A stretch of DNA of 64,000 nt, taken from Spirochaetales bacterium. Lineage in GTDB: Bacteria > Spirochaetota > Spirochaetia > JABEVK01. The stretch covers positions 248,001-312,000 of the forward strand of contig CANJXC010000001.1 of assembly GCA_947478845.1 (NCBI GenBank), written 5' to 3'. Every line of letters begins with the position of its first letter. The first letter of the stretch is position 1. Made by a program: the position numbers and the translations under genes. Shown here in pieces: positions 28,679 through 37,000 of this stretch. The notes beneath the pieces were generated by a model, which was not told where the DNA came from, did no database searches, and was given only the letters and a program-made list of their open reading frames with translations.

Positions 28679-29320
28679 ATGGGACAAAATGCGACGATTC
28701 CCCTGTTTCCGCTCAACATTGTTTTGTTTCCGCAGCAACCCCTACCTCTTCACATTTTCGAACCCCGATACAAGCAAATGGTAGCCGATTGCCTGGCTGA
28801 ACAGAGAGATTTTGGAGTCGTGTTGGTTCACCAAGGGCAACTGTACCAAAATGGCACCTGCGCGCGTATCGAGAACATTCTCGAGCGCTTTGACGACGGC
28901 CGCTTAAAGATTCTCACTTTGGGCAAGGGGCGTTTCCGGGTCCGAAAAGTGCTCGAGGGCAAACCCTATTTGGAAGGTGATGTAGAGTTTTGGGACGACA
29001 AAGAATCGCCTTCGAATGGAGTCGAATTGCTCTTCCGCCAGTTACACCAACTCATCAAAGAGTACACCTTTCTGACCGGGAAACTTGCCGACCCAAGCCT
29101 CATCGAAGACTACACACCCTATGGTTTCTCGTTTCTGCTTGCAGAAATCAACATGTACAGCCTCACCCGGCAACAGGAAATCCTAGAGATGACCTCTGCC
29201 GAGGAGCGGCTGATCCAAGGTCTACAAAGTTTGACTCAACTGATTCAAAGGCTCAAACTTGATCAGAAGCTTCAGAAAATTCTCGGTAGTCGCAACAGTT
29301 TCTTCAACATCTGCAATTAA
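28679..29320 (+). CDS. LON substrate-binding domain protein
   Basis: Protein of 213 residues consisting of the N-terminal domain of Lon proteases without the ATPase or peptidase parts. IPLFPLNIVLFPQQPLPLHI and FEPRYKQM are the diagnostic first strands, followed by FGVVLV and a helical C-terminal half. Stand-alone LON domains are widespread and thought to bind protein substrates, but their job is not settled. ATG 28679 fits the family start; ATG 28643 has an AGGA close upstream and would add 12 mostly hydrophobic residues. It is divergent from katG. Confidence 0.85.
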   Translation: MGQNATIPLFPLNIVLFPQQPLPLHIFEPRYKQMVADCLAEQRDFGVVLVHQGQLYQNGTCARIENILERFDDGRLKILTLGKGRFRVRKVLEGKPYLEGDVEFWDDKESPSNGVELLFRQLHQLIKEYTFLTGKLADPSLIEDYTPYGFSFLLAEINMYSLTRQQEILEMTSAEERLIQGLQSLTQLIQRLKLDQKLQKILGSRNSFFNICN

Positions 29321-29380
29321 AGGTTGCCTTGACAGGGTGTGGCTTTTTAGTTAGTATTGGAAAACGTTCTGGAGGGTACT

Positions 29381-29518
29381 ATGGGTTCTGACACCAAAAA
29401 GACAAACACGCGCCGGCGAATGAAAGCAACCAAACGCGCTGCCAACCGGGCTAAGGCTGCAAACCGTGCTCTCGTGCGGCTTAAAGCCAAGGGCTTTAAC
29501 AAGCAGCTAACTGTCTAG
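29381..29518 (+). CDS. Small basic protein of 45 residues
   Basis: ATG 29381 has a strong GGAGG 6 nt upstream, the frame runs 45 codons to TAG, and a terminator follows 13 bp later, so this looks like a complete small gene. The product is very basic and Ala-rich (TRRRMKATKRAANRAKAANR, then LVRLKAKGF), like a small RNA-binding or ribosome-associated protein. I do not recognise the family. It lies 60 bp after the LON-domain gene on the same strand. Confidence 0.6.
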   Translation: MGSDTKKTNTRRRMKATKRAANRAKAANRALVRLKAKGFNKQLTV

Positions 29519-29530
29519 ATAATGTGACCT

Positions 29531-29561
29531 GAAGACCGGCTCTTGTGGCCGGCTTTTTTTT
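29531..29561 (+). terminator. Intrinsic terminator after the small basic gene
   Basis: CCGGC (29536-29540) and GCCGG (29548-29552) form a GC stem with a 7-nt loop, followed by eight T residues (29554-29561). A-residues before the stem can extend it across one mismatch. It ends the plus-strand unit before the convergent flagellar operon. Confidence 0.8.
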
Positions 29562-29652
29562 GCCCTCAGGGGGACTCGGACTCACCGGTCATGAAAAGGC
29601 TGACAAGTCGGAAGTTGATCAGGATGCGACTTAGGTCATCGCCAACCAAAAC

Positions 29653-29871
29653 TTAGTTGGGTACGTCTGGAAACGGCAAGTCAAGGGAGCTTTTAAGGGC
29701 GGCCTCGTTGGCTGCTTGGATTTCAAGCGCCACTTCTTGCCGATAAACCTTGACTTCTTTCGGAGCTTTGATTCCTAGTTTGACGGTATCGCCTCGAAGA
29801 TCCACAACCCAGATTTCTATTCCTTCGCCAATGAGAATCTTCTGGTCTTTTTTTCGAGAGAGAATTAACAT
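29653..29871 (-). CDS. csrA: Translational regulator CsrA
   Basis: RNA-binding protein of 72 residues. The start MLILSRKKDQKILIGEGIEI and the segment GIKAPKEVKVYRQEV are the family core, including the RNA-contacting LSRK strand and the Val-Tyr-Arg near residue 43. CsrA dimers bind GGA-containing hairpins over ribosome binding sites and, in flagellated Gram-positives and spirochaetes, repress flagellin translation until FliW titrates them. It follows fliW by one base, with GGAGGG upstream, and is the last gene of the flagellar operon. Confidence 0.97.
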   Translation of the reverse strand: MLILSRKKDQKILIGEGIEIWVVDLRGDTVKLGIKAPKEVKVYRQEVALEIQAANEAALKSSLDLPFPDVPN

Positions 29872-29872
29872 T

Positions 29873-30310
29873 TCATTCCCTCCGTGAGGCCATTTCTTCC
29901 AGAATATCGTGCTTAGTGCGGTACTCGTCGTGGGGGCTGATGCACTGCGCCCCTTTGCCGGTCTTCTTGTTGATCACCAGCGGTCCCTGCAGGTTGGCTG
30001 TCATCGGGCCGGATTCAGGTATTGTTACGATGGCAAACACGAGCAGATCTGTCGGTTCCGGGTTTTCAAGTTCTTCCAAGTCTTCTCGGCTCAATCCGGG
30101 ATCGTAGTCATCGCGAAAAACTGAGGGCTTGATCAAGATGAAGGCGATGCGGACCTCATCCATGCTTTGCAGCCAGAAGAAGGGTTTCTTGTGTGCATCT
30201 ATCAACGCAAATCGCCGATACTCCTCGAAGCCAAGCAATCCACGGGAGAACTCGAGCACTTGCTTGTCCTCAATATCGACGGGGCCATAGGCCTTGGTTT
30301 CCAGCTTCAT
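29873..30310 (-). CDS. fliW: Flagellar assembly factor FliW
   Basis: Protein of 145 residues; FliW binds CsrA and flagellin and so couples flagellin synthesis to export. Family markers are FSRGLLGFEEYRRFALID near the start, PFFWLQSMD, and the QGPLVINKKTGKGAQ segment that precedes the C-terminus. The ATG lies 2 bp after the flgL stop with GAGG inside the flgL end. The adjacency fliW-csrA is the standard arrangement of this switch. Confidence 0.96.
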   Translation of the reverse strand: MKLETKAYGPVDIEDKQVLEFSRGLLGFEEYRRFALIDAHKKPFFWLQSMDEVRIAFILIKPSVFRDDYDPGLSREDLEELENPEPTDLLVFAIVTIPESGPMTANLQGPLVINKKTGKGAQCISPHDEYRTKHDILEEMASRRE

Positions 30311-30312
30311 GT

Positions 30313-31563
30313 TTACCTCAGGAAGTCCATCAGGGTGACAGGCAATATCTTTGAGGCCGCTTTCAACGCAGCCTGGTGAGTATAGTCAAGCATCTTCATG
30401 GTGGTGATGCCCTGAGTCAGGTCGAGGTCGAGTAGGTTGGAAGTCTTTTCCTGCACCTTGGGAATCTCTTCCTGCAACCGCTTACTGGTGTCGGTCATGC
30501 GCGCATCACGGGAACCCAATTCTGCCAAAGCAGTCTGTACGTTCTTCAATGAGGCCTGAACGCCCGCAAGACCTTGCCCACCAATGAACTCCTTGTTTCC
30601 AGAAAGCAGATTGTCCCGCAGGCGAATCACCGCATCAAACATGGATCCGCCGAAGGCACGGGCATCTTCATGAAGGTTCTGCGGCGGTTGAAGGCCCGGG
30701 CGGTCTGAAACGATTCCTAAATCACGAAGAACGTTGCTGCCAGCCTTGTCTTCCAGAAACAATTGGTGCGGCTGGGTTGTCTCGAGGACCAAACCATTGG
30801 TCACAGGGTCGAGCGAGGCCTTTACGGCAACAGGAGCAGCGTTGATTCGGGCAACTATGGAGTAGATATTGTCGCCTGCTTTAAGCTCTATCTGCTTGCC
30901 GTCAAGTTGAAATGAGGTATCGGCCTGCACCTGATATTTCTGGGAGTCGACAGCGGAATAAACCTTTTGCTGGTCGGCCCAGAACACTTTATTGCCGGCG
31001 AAACCGGTCGCTATGGAAGTTTCTTCCCCGATGGCCGCTTGATTGCTGTTGATGGAACCCATGTATTCCACATGGGTGATGACTTGACCTCGCCCCCCAT
31101 CGACATGCCCCTTGAGCGTCCTGAAGGCTTCTGCGTCGATTTTTGTGCCCGCAAAGAGAGACTGCCCATCAGGCCCTTTGGCATTTCCAATCGAGACCAG
31201 CTCGTTAAGGTACTCATTGACCTCATTGCCCATCGTTTGAAGGTCACTTTTGGCATAGGAGCCGTTGGCTCCCTGAATACTTAGCTCGTTAAGTCGTTGC
31301 AAAATATCCTGAGTTTGTGTGATATGACTCTCTTGGATGCGGAAGTTTGACTGCGCTTCAAGTGCATTAGCATCATAGCGCTCGAGTCTGGCTTGCCAGC
31401 TCTGGTATCGCGTTGCGTGTGCGGCAGCCAACGGGTCATCGCGAAGGTTCTGGATCCGGGTTTGACTTGCCATCTGGTTCTGCGTCTGGTTCATGTGGAA
31501 CTCCTGGCTGCGCAGAGAATAGTTCATGTCGTTGTTGGTCATGTTCGAGCTGATGCGCTGCAT
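30313..31563 (-). CDS. flgL: Flagellar hook-filament junction protein FlgL
   Basis: Junction protein of 416 residues, second of the two proteins that join hook and filament. The N-terminal helix (MQRISSNMTNNDMNYSLRSQ) and the C-terminal coiled coil around LLDLDLTQGITTMKMLDYT are typical flagellin-like D0/D1 segments. ATG 31563 is chosen: GGGAG precedes it inside the flgK end; the frame runs to 31611 without better support. It is longer than enterobacterial FlgL (about 317), an extra central domain being usual outside that group. Confidence 0.93.
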   Translation of the reverse strand: MQRISSNMTNNDMNYSLRSQEFHMNQTQNQMASQTRIQNLRDDPLAAAHATRYQSWQARLERYDANALEAQSNFRIQESHITQTQDILQRLNELSIQGANGSYAKSDLQTMGNEVNEYLNELVSIGNAKGPDGQSLFAGTKIDAEAFRTLKGHVDGGRGQVITHVEYMGSINSNQAAIGEETSIATGFAGNKVFWADQQKVYSAVDSQKYQVQADTSFQLDGKQIELKAGDNIYSIVARINAAPVAVKASLDPVTNGLVLETTQPHQLFLEDKAGSNVLRDLGIVSDRPGLQPPQNLHEDARAFGGSMFDAVIRLRDNLLSGNKEFIGGQGLAGVQASLKNVQTALAELGSRDARMTDTSKRLQEEIPKVQEKTSNLLDLDLTQGITTMKMLDYTHQAALKAASKILPVTLMDFLR

Positions 31564-31565
31564 GG

Positions 31566-33446
31566 CTAGACTCCCATTCGGTTGATAATTGTATCGAGCA
31601 TGTCGTTCCAATTCGTGATGAATCGAGCGGCGGCGTTGTAGCCGTGCTGAAACTTCAGAAGGTTAGACATCTCTTCGTCAATGTTGACGCCCGAAATGCT
31701 GTCTCGCATACTTTTCAGGTCTTTCATAACTTTGCTCTGAGTCTCGAGGCTAATTTTGGCGGCTTCGCCCTTGAGGCCGATGTTGGCGACTGAGTGGGCA
31801 AAATAGTCGTCGAAGGTTTTTGATTCGCCCACCATGACCTGGCTGCCGCGAAGGCTAGCAATAGCCAGGGCTCCGCTACCGTCACCGACCTCGGCCGGTC
31901 GCCCGTTCGTTCCTAGGCCAGCAGCGAGTTTTGAGGGATCAGCCTTAAGCTCTTCGTTGATACCGACCCACGCTGACGGATGCGCCAAAGGCGCCAGTGC
32001 GAACTGCGAGCCTCCTCCGGCTAAAGCAGAAACTGCTTGAGGAGCGTTCCAGTCATAGGCGCCAGCAGGGCCCTTGCCTGCAAGGATGCCAGCATAACCG
32101 ACGAGAAACTGCCCCGAGTCCTCAACATGCCGCAAAACAAAGGGAGGATTAGCGGCGTCCTGACTTGGAAGAGCCTTCAGTTGAAGCTTTCCTTCACGGT
32201 CGAGTCGGGCACTGACTTCGGCACCTGAATTGTTGATGCGGGCAATCACATCGTGAACGGTGTCTGCTGCGTTGTAGGGCAACGAAATGTTCCCGGTTTT
32301 TCCAGGCAAGGTCATGGTTCCGGCTAGGCCGATCTGCTGCTGGGAATCGAGCGAGTTCTTTCCCGAGATTCGGAACACGTAAGTGGAATCTAGAACCCCG
32401 TCTCCGTTCTTGTCGTAGCTCCCATCGGCATTCAAAACGGCGTGGTATTGCGTGAAGAAGTTTTTTCCGGTGTCTCCGTTGATGCCAAAACCGGCCGAAT
32501 GGACTTCATTGACCAGGTCGCTAAAATGCACAGTCATGAGGTCGAGGCTCTGAATTTCCTTGCGTGTGTCGACGTCTCGCAGTTCAAGCAGAGACCCGAG
32601 CTTACCACCGGTCACGTTGGCCGATTCCTTGGTGTCGGGCCTAATCACTTTCCAGTAGCCTTCGTTGTTGGGGTCGCCGGTTATCTCCAAGGGGCTGGCG
32701 AGTTTACCCTGGACGAGATGGACCCCGTTCATGTGGATGAGGAACTCGTCAGGGTCGCGTTTATTCTCTACCGTTATCGGAAGCAGCTGGGATAGTTTGT
32801 TAGTCAAGAGATCGCGCTGGTCGAGGAGGTCATTGGGATTATCACCAATACCTTTCGCCTTCTGTATCTGAAGGTTGAGGGCAGAGATATTTTTGAGGTA
32901 CCCGTTGATTTCGGTGACAGTTCCAGACACATCGTCGTTGAGCTGCACTGCGACGTCGGTCAGGTTCTTGTTCTTGAAATGGATGGCGTCCATCAGCGTC
33001 TGGCCCCTCTCGAGAACAGCCACACGGCTACCCATCTCGTCAGGGTGGTTTGCCAGATCCTGCCAACCTTCCCAGAACTTATCCATGCGGCTACGGACCG
33101 AAGTTTCCGCAGGCTCATTCTGAATCTTTTCTAGTTGCAGGATGTATTGATCTCGGGCTGTCCAGTAACCTTCGCCCGAACCAGTGCTGTTGATGCGCAT
33201 TTCCAACAGGTCATCGTGAACGCGGTTGACCGATTGGGTCATCACACCTTGACCAAGCTGGCCAGGCACCATCGCTCGGTTTAGTCCTGGGTCGTCTAAG
33301 GGCGGCGATGCAGTCAATTCGACCCGCTGGCGAGAATAGCCTTCGGTTCCCGCGTTGGACAAGTTGTGTCCGGTGGTCTGCATAGCCTCGGTGTGCGCTG
33401 CTAGAGCGCGTTTTCCCATTTCGATTCCTGCAAAAGCTGAACTCAT
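31566..33446 (-). CDS. flgK: Flagellar hook-associated protein FlgK
   Basis: First hook-filament junction protein, 626 residues. The N-terminus carries the rod/hook family signature (AMQTTGHNLSNAGTEGYSRQ), and the C-terminus has the matching coiled coil (SGVNIDEEMSNLLKFQHGYN). The central variable part is large, as expected. GAGAGG lies 6 nt before the ATG. It is exported through the flagellar apparatus with FlgN as chaperone, encoded just upstream. flgL starts 2 bp after its stop. Confidence 0.96.
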   Translation of the reverse strand: MSSAFAGIEMGKRALAAHTEAMQTTGHNLSNAGTEGYSRQRVELTASPPLDDPGLNRAMVPGQLGQGVMTQSVNRVHDDLLEMRINSTGSGEGYWTARDQYILQLEKIQNEPAETSVRSRMDKFWEGWQDLANHPDEMGSRVAVLERGQTLMDAIHFKNKNLTDVAVQLNDDVSGTVTEINGYLKNISALNLQIQKAKGIGDNPNDLLDQRDLLTNKLSQLLPITVENKRDPDEFLIHMNGVHLVQGKLASPLEITGDPNNEGYWKVIRPDTKESANVTGGKLGSLLELRDVDTRKEIQSLDLMTVHFSDLVNEVHSAGFGINGDTGKNFFTQYHAVLNADGSYDKNGDGVLDSTYVFRISGKNSLDSQQQIGLAGTMTLPGKTGNISLPYNAADTVHDVIARINNSGAEVSARLDREGKLQLKALPSQDAANPPFVLRHVEDSGQFLVGYAGILAGKGPAGAYDWNAPQAVSALAGGGSQFALAPLAHPSAWVGINEELKADPSKLAAGLGTNGRPAEVGDGSGALAIASLRGSQVMVGESKTFDDYFAHSVANIGLKGEAAKISLETQSKVMKDLKSMRDSISGVNIDEEMSNLLKFQHGYNAAARFITNWNDMLDTIINRMGV

Positions 33447-33458
33447 CGTGGACCTCTC

Positions 33459-33959
33459 TCAATAGTGCGCGTTTAGGACCAGGGGTTGGGCTTCTCCGCC
33501 ACGGATAAATCCGCTGCGAGAGTACATCCGACCCTTGAGCGTAGGATTCATTTCGTGGATCACGGCCTTGACCAGTGCTCCTGCTGTTTGAACGTAAGTC
33601 GCGATTCCTAAACCCAAGCCTTTGAGCCTGAGACTGCGGAGCTTCAAGTCGCGAAACAGGGCTGCCATTGGTTCCCGCCAGGGTTCTGGAAGCCGGGGCA
33701 GAGTCTCGTAAAACTTAGCCTCCCGGCCCAAGACCTGTTGCTGGATTCGTGTCCACAGTTCGTGGCGTCGTTCTTCAAGGCAACGAAGGCCTTCCGACTG
33801 GAAATCTAGCGACAGAAGGCTTCGTTCGAGAGCAGGCCATGACTTGGTCTCAAGGGCGGCCTTGGCAGCGAGCTGGGTATCTTGGAATTGGTCCATGCCT
33901 TGAATCTGCAATTCCATCAGTGATTTGAGATCCAAGAGATTACGGTCGAGTTTTTCCAT
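33459..33959 (-). CDS. flgN: FlgN-like flagellar export chaperone
   Basis: Protein of 166 residues, entirely helical, with long amphipathic heptad-like stretches in the first 110 residues (LLDLKSLMELQIQGMDQFQ). Size, helical make-up and position directly before flgK support FlgN, the export chaperone of FlgK and FlgL; sequence identity in this family is always low. A strong AAGGAG lies 7 nt before the ATG but is part of a stem-loop. The stop is 12 bp before flgK. Confidence 0.75.
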   Translation of the reverse strand: MEKLDRNLLDLKSLMELQIQGMDQFQDTQLAAKAALETKSWPALERSLLSLDFQSEGLRCLEERRHELWTRIQQQVLGREAKFYETLPRLPEPWREPMAALFRDLKLRSLRLKGLGLGIATYVQTAGALVKAVIHEMNPTLKGRMYSRSGFIRGGEAQPLVLNAHY

Positions 33960-33967
33960 GATCCGAC

Positions 33968-33992
33968 TCCTTCCTTTCGATTGTCGGAAGGA
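33968..33992 (-). promoter_or_regulatory. Hairpin that would hide the flgN ribosome binding site
   Basis: On the minus strand TCCTTCC (33992-33986) can pair with GGAAGGA (33974-33968) across an 11-nt loop. The 3' arm includes most of the Shine-Dalgarno of flgN, whose ATG is at 33959. No T-run follows, so it is not a terminator. The arm contains two GGA triplets, the CsrA recognition core, and csrA is in the same operon; control by CsrA is an inference. Confidence 0.45.
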
Positions 33993-34012
33993 CTAGATTT
34001 TTCCTGAGTCTT

Positions 34013-37000
34013 TTACCAGATTCCTACACGTAGCCCGGTACTAAACGAAGGCACGACCGTTGCCTGCACTTCCGAAGAGATAAACCACGTCGTGAGTTCA
34101 CCGTACCAGCTGTAAGTCCTGAAAAAGGTCTGGTTGCGGAGGGTGATCTTGGCTAGTTCCCATTGAACCAGAAGAGAACCCAAAAAGACCGATGGAGCCT
34201 CTTTACCGGAAAAGTCAAGGAAGGTCGTGGTGTTGGAAAAAAGCGAGAAGTCGGCACCGAGTGCCACAGTTTGAGAGAGCCAGTCCCAGTCGGGACCAAA
34301 GAAGTACTGGAAAGGAATGGTAGCTACCGTGGCTATGAGTTTGATTCCTGCAATGGTTCCTGAGAACCGGGAATCTGGAGGCGCTTGGCCAATCTGTGCT
34401 TGCAACTTAACTGCTTCGTTTGAAAACGAGAAGCCTACAGCTTGTTCCCACCACGTGGCACCCCATAGGTGGGTATCCATATAAAGTCCCTGAATAAATG
34501 TAGGAGCGCCGTAGTTTGCTTTGTCGCCTTCACGCAGGGCAATCTCGACCTTGCTTTGTCCTGTAGGGTCGCTGGTATAACCAGAAAGTTCCACCTTGCC
34601 GTACACCCTGGTGTTTTCCAAGGATTTTGTCATATTGACCGTGGTTGCGGTCTGTCTAACGTTGACAATCATCCTTTGCAAAGCAGCAGAACCGTCGGCA
34701 AAGCGGGCGCGGAACACCAGCGGGAGGGCCCCGTCGGGCAGTTCGAGAGACTCGAGTCGGTACGTCCAGTTGGCCGTTCCAACGGCGCTGGTGAAGCTCT
34801 TTCCGTTGTCGAGTGATACCTCGACGCTGGTAATCGCGTGGGTTGGATCAAGCTTGTTCACGTCCTGAAGAGTTTCAACGGCCATCCATCCCGCTACCCC
34901 TTCGATGTAGGGTCGATTTGTGACGAACGCACCGTTCTTGGTGCTGGTCACTTGAACATACGGCCCTTCGGCCTCAAAGATTACCTTGCGTGGTTCACTG
35001 CTTAGCTTGACAGCAGCATTGAGCTGAACCACGGCTTGGATGACGTGCTCACCCGATTCGACGAGATCTCCAAACACTTCCAACTGGAAATACCCTTTTT
35101 CGTCGATATCAACCAAAGTCTTGCTCTTTCCGTCGATCAAGATGCTTGCTTTTTCAACTTTGTTGTGGCTTGTGACTTTGCCGGCAATAAGGAACATGCC
35201 ATTTCGGGTCTCTCCCGAAAGGGGGTAAAGAACTTCTACTTTGTCGAAGGTCGCAGCAGACCCAATTTGCACGTTACGTGCAATATAGGTTGTGTTGCCC
35301 GCGGCATCCCGGCCTTCAAGACGCAAGTTGTACCAACCCGGTGTCAGCGTATCTAGCGGAAACTCCTGGTTGAAGACGGGGGTAACCGGCAAGTCGTACA
35401 CCTGAACTGTGTTGGAACTTACCGAAACAGAGCTCGCAACTCCAGAAACCGTTGCTGTTGCTTCAATGAGTCTTAGCATTGCCTTAAGGCTTTGAAGGTT
35501 TACGTTGTCGCTACTACGGCCTTCCAGTTTTAAGGCATCGAGCAGGGGTTGACCATCGGTTGGTGAGTTGAGTGTTAATTGCGGAAAAGTATTGTCAAGG
35601 TTGAGGAGACTCGTATAGATGGATTCAGAGTCGTAGGCATCTGTCGTTCGGATTAACACCGAATAGGTTCCGTCTTTCAGTGTCTTGGTATCAAAACGCC
35701 ACTCCCATTCCCGACGTTCCTTAGGAAGAAACTCTTTCACCTGCGGATCAGCGCCAGGGGACAGTACGAGGTCTTCTTTTGGCCTAAACTCTGCCCGGTT
35801 CCAACTCAGACCGTTGTCGAGTGAGATGGCTACGGACTTAATGCCGTTGCGGTCTAAGCCGGCTCCAATAAGGCTCACCACACCATTTGCGGTTTTCTGT
35901 ATCTCAGGAGCTAAGAGCACAGACACAGGAGGAGCGAGCGACACCCGGAATGTCGAGGTGAAAACATTGCTTTTCGTCCCGTAGATATCTTCTGCCTGCA
36001 TTTCAATTCGATGCTCGTTATCTTTTAAAGTCGATAGGGCTTGCGCAATGGAGAAACTCGTCACGTTATCAAATTTGGTCCATGGACCTCCATCGATCCG
36101 CCACGAAACTGATTTTACGCCGTCATCATCGAATACCATACCAGTGATTTTGAAGTCGGAGCGGACGACTTCTCCGTTGGCTGGAGTTTGAATCTGAACC
36201 ACGGGTTTGTCGGCCTCTTGGTCCACAGCGAAGGCGACGGGTGTGACGGAAACGTTACCTGCAAGGTCGGTAGCCCGTATAGACCATTTTTCGGGGAGTT
36301 TTGCATAGGATGCAAAATCAAGCTGAAATTGGAATGTATCGGTGCCATTGGCCAACTTGTAGGTTTTTCCGTCGTCACTGAACTCGATCTTCCCTATTCC
36401 CCCCAGATCAGTCGCGGTCCCCACGATGGTGGTCAACCCGTTGACTTTGAGTCCTTCGGGAGGAGTTACAATGGCAATAGCGGGTCCTCCCCCATCATTG
36501 GTGACCCACCGGTCCAACGAACTGACATGACCACCACGGTCGGTGGCACGGAGACGGATGCCTACCAGACCATCCGGTCCGGTGACAGGTAATTTCACGC
36601 TGAAAACACCCTTGTTGACCACCAATTTGGACCAAGTTTGCCCAGAATCGACCGAAACCTCTGAACTCACCAAACCAGATGGCTCGGTAATTTTTCCCTC
36701 CACCTGAACGGAACCCCGAATCCAGTCGCCTGTTTGGGGAGTCGAAACATCGATGGACGGTCCGCCTCCGTCAAAAAATAAGGTGAAGGTTTGGGAAGAA
36801 TATTTCTCGTTGTCGACCGTAAGCGCCGAAACCGTGAAAGGACCGTAGAGGCCTTCTTCCTTCGCCGACAAAAGGATGCGGTCGCCAGAGAGCTGGAGGT
36901 CAAGGCCTGCAACCGGGGGCACCAGAGTTACCGACTTCAGCGCACTGCCCCGGAAGGTACCGGAGAAGGTCGCACCCGGAAGAAGCTCAACCTTTCCGTT

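Noticed and set aside
33968-33992. Stem-loop considered as terminator of the Ig-repeat gene
   Set aside because: No T-run follows on the minus strand and the 3' arm is the flgN ribosome site, so a leader hairpin is more likely.
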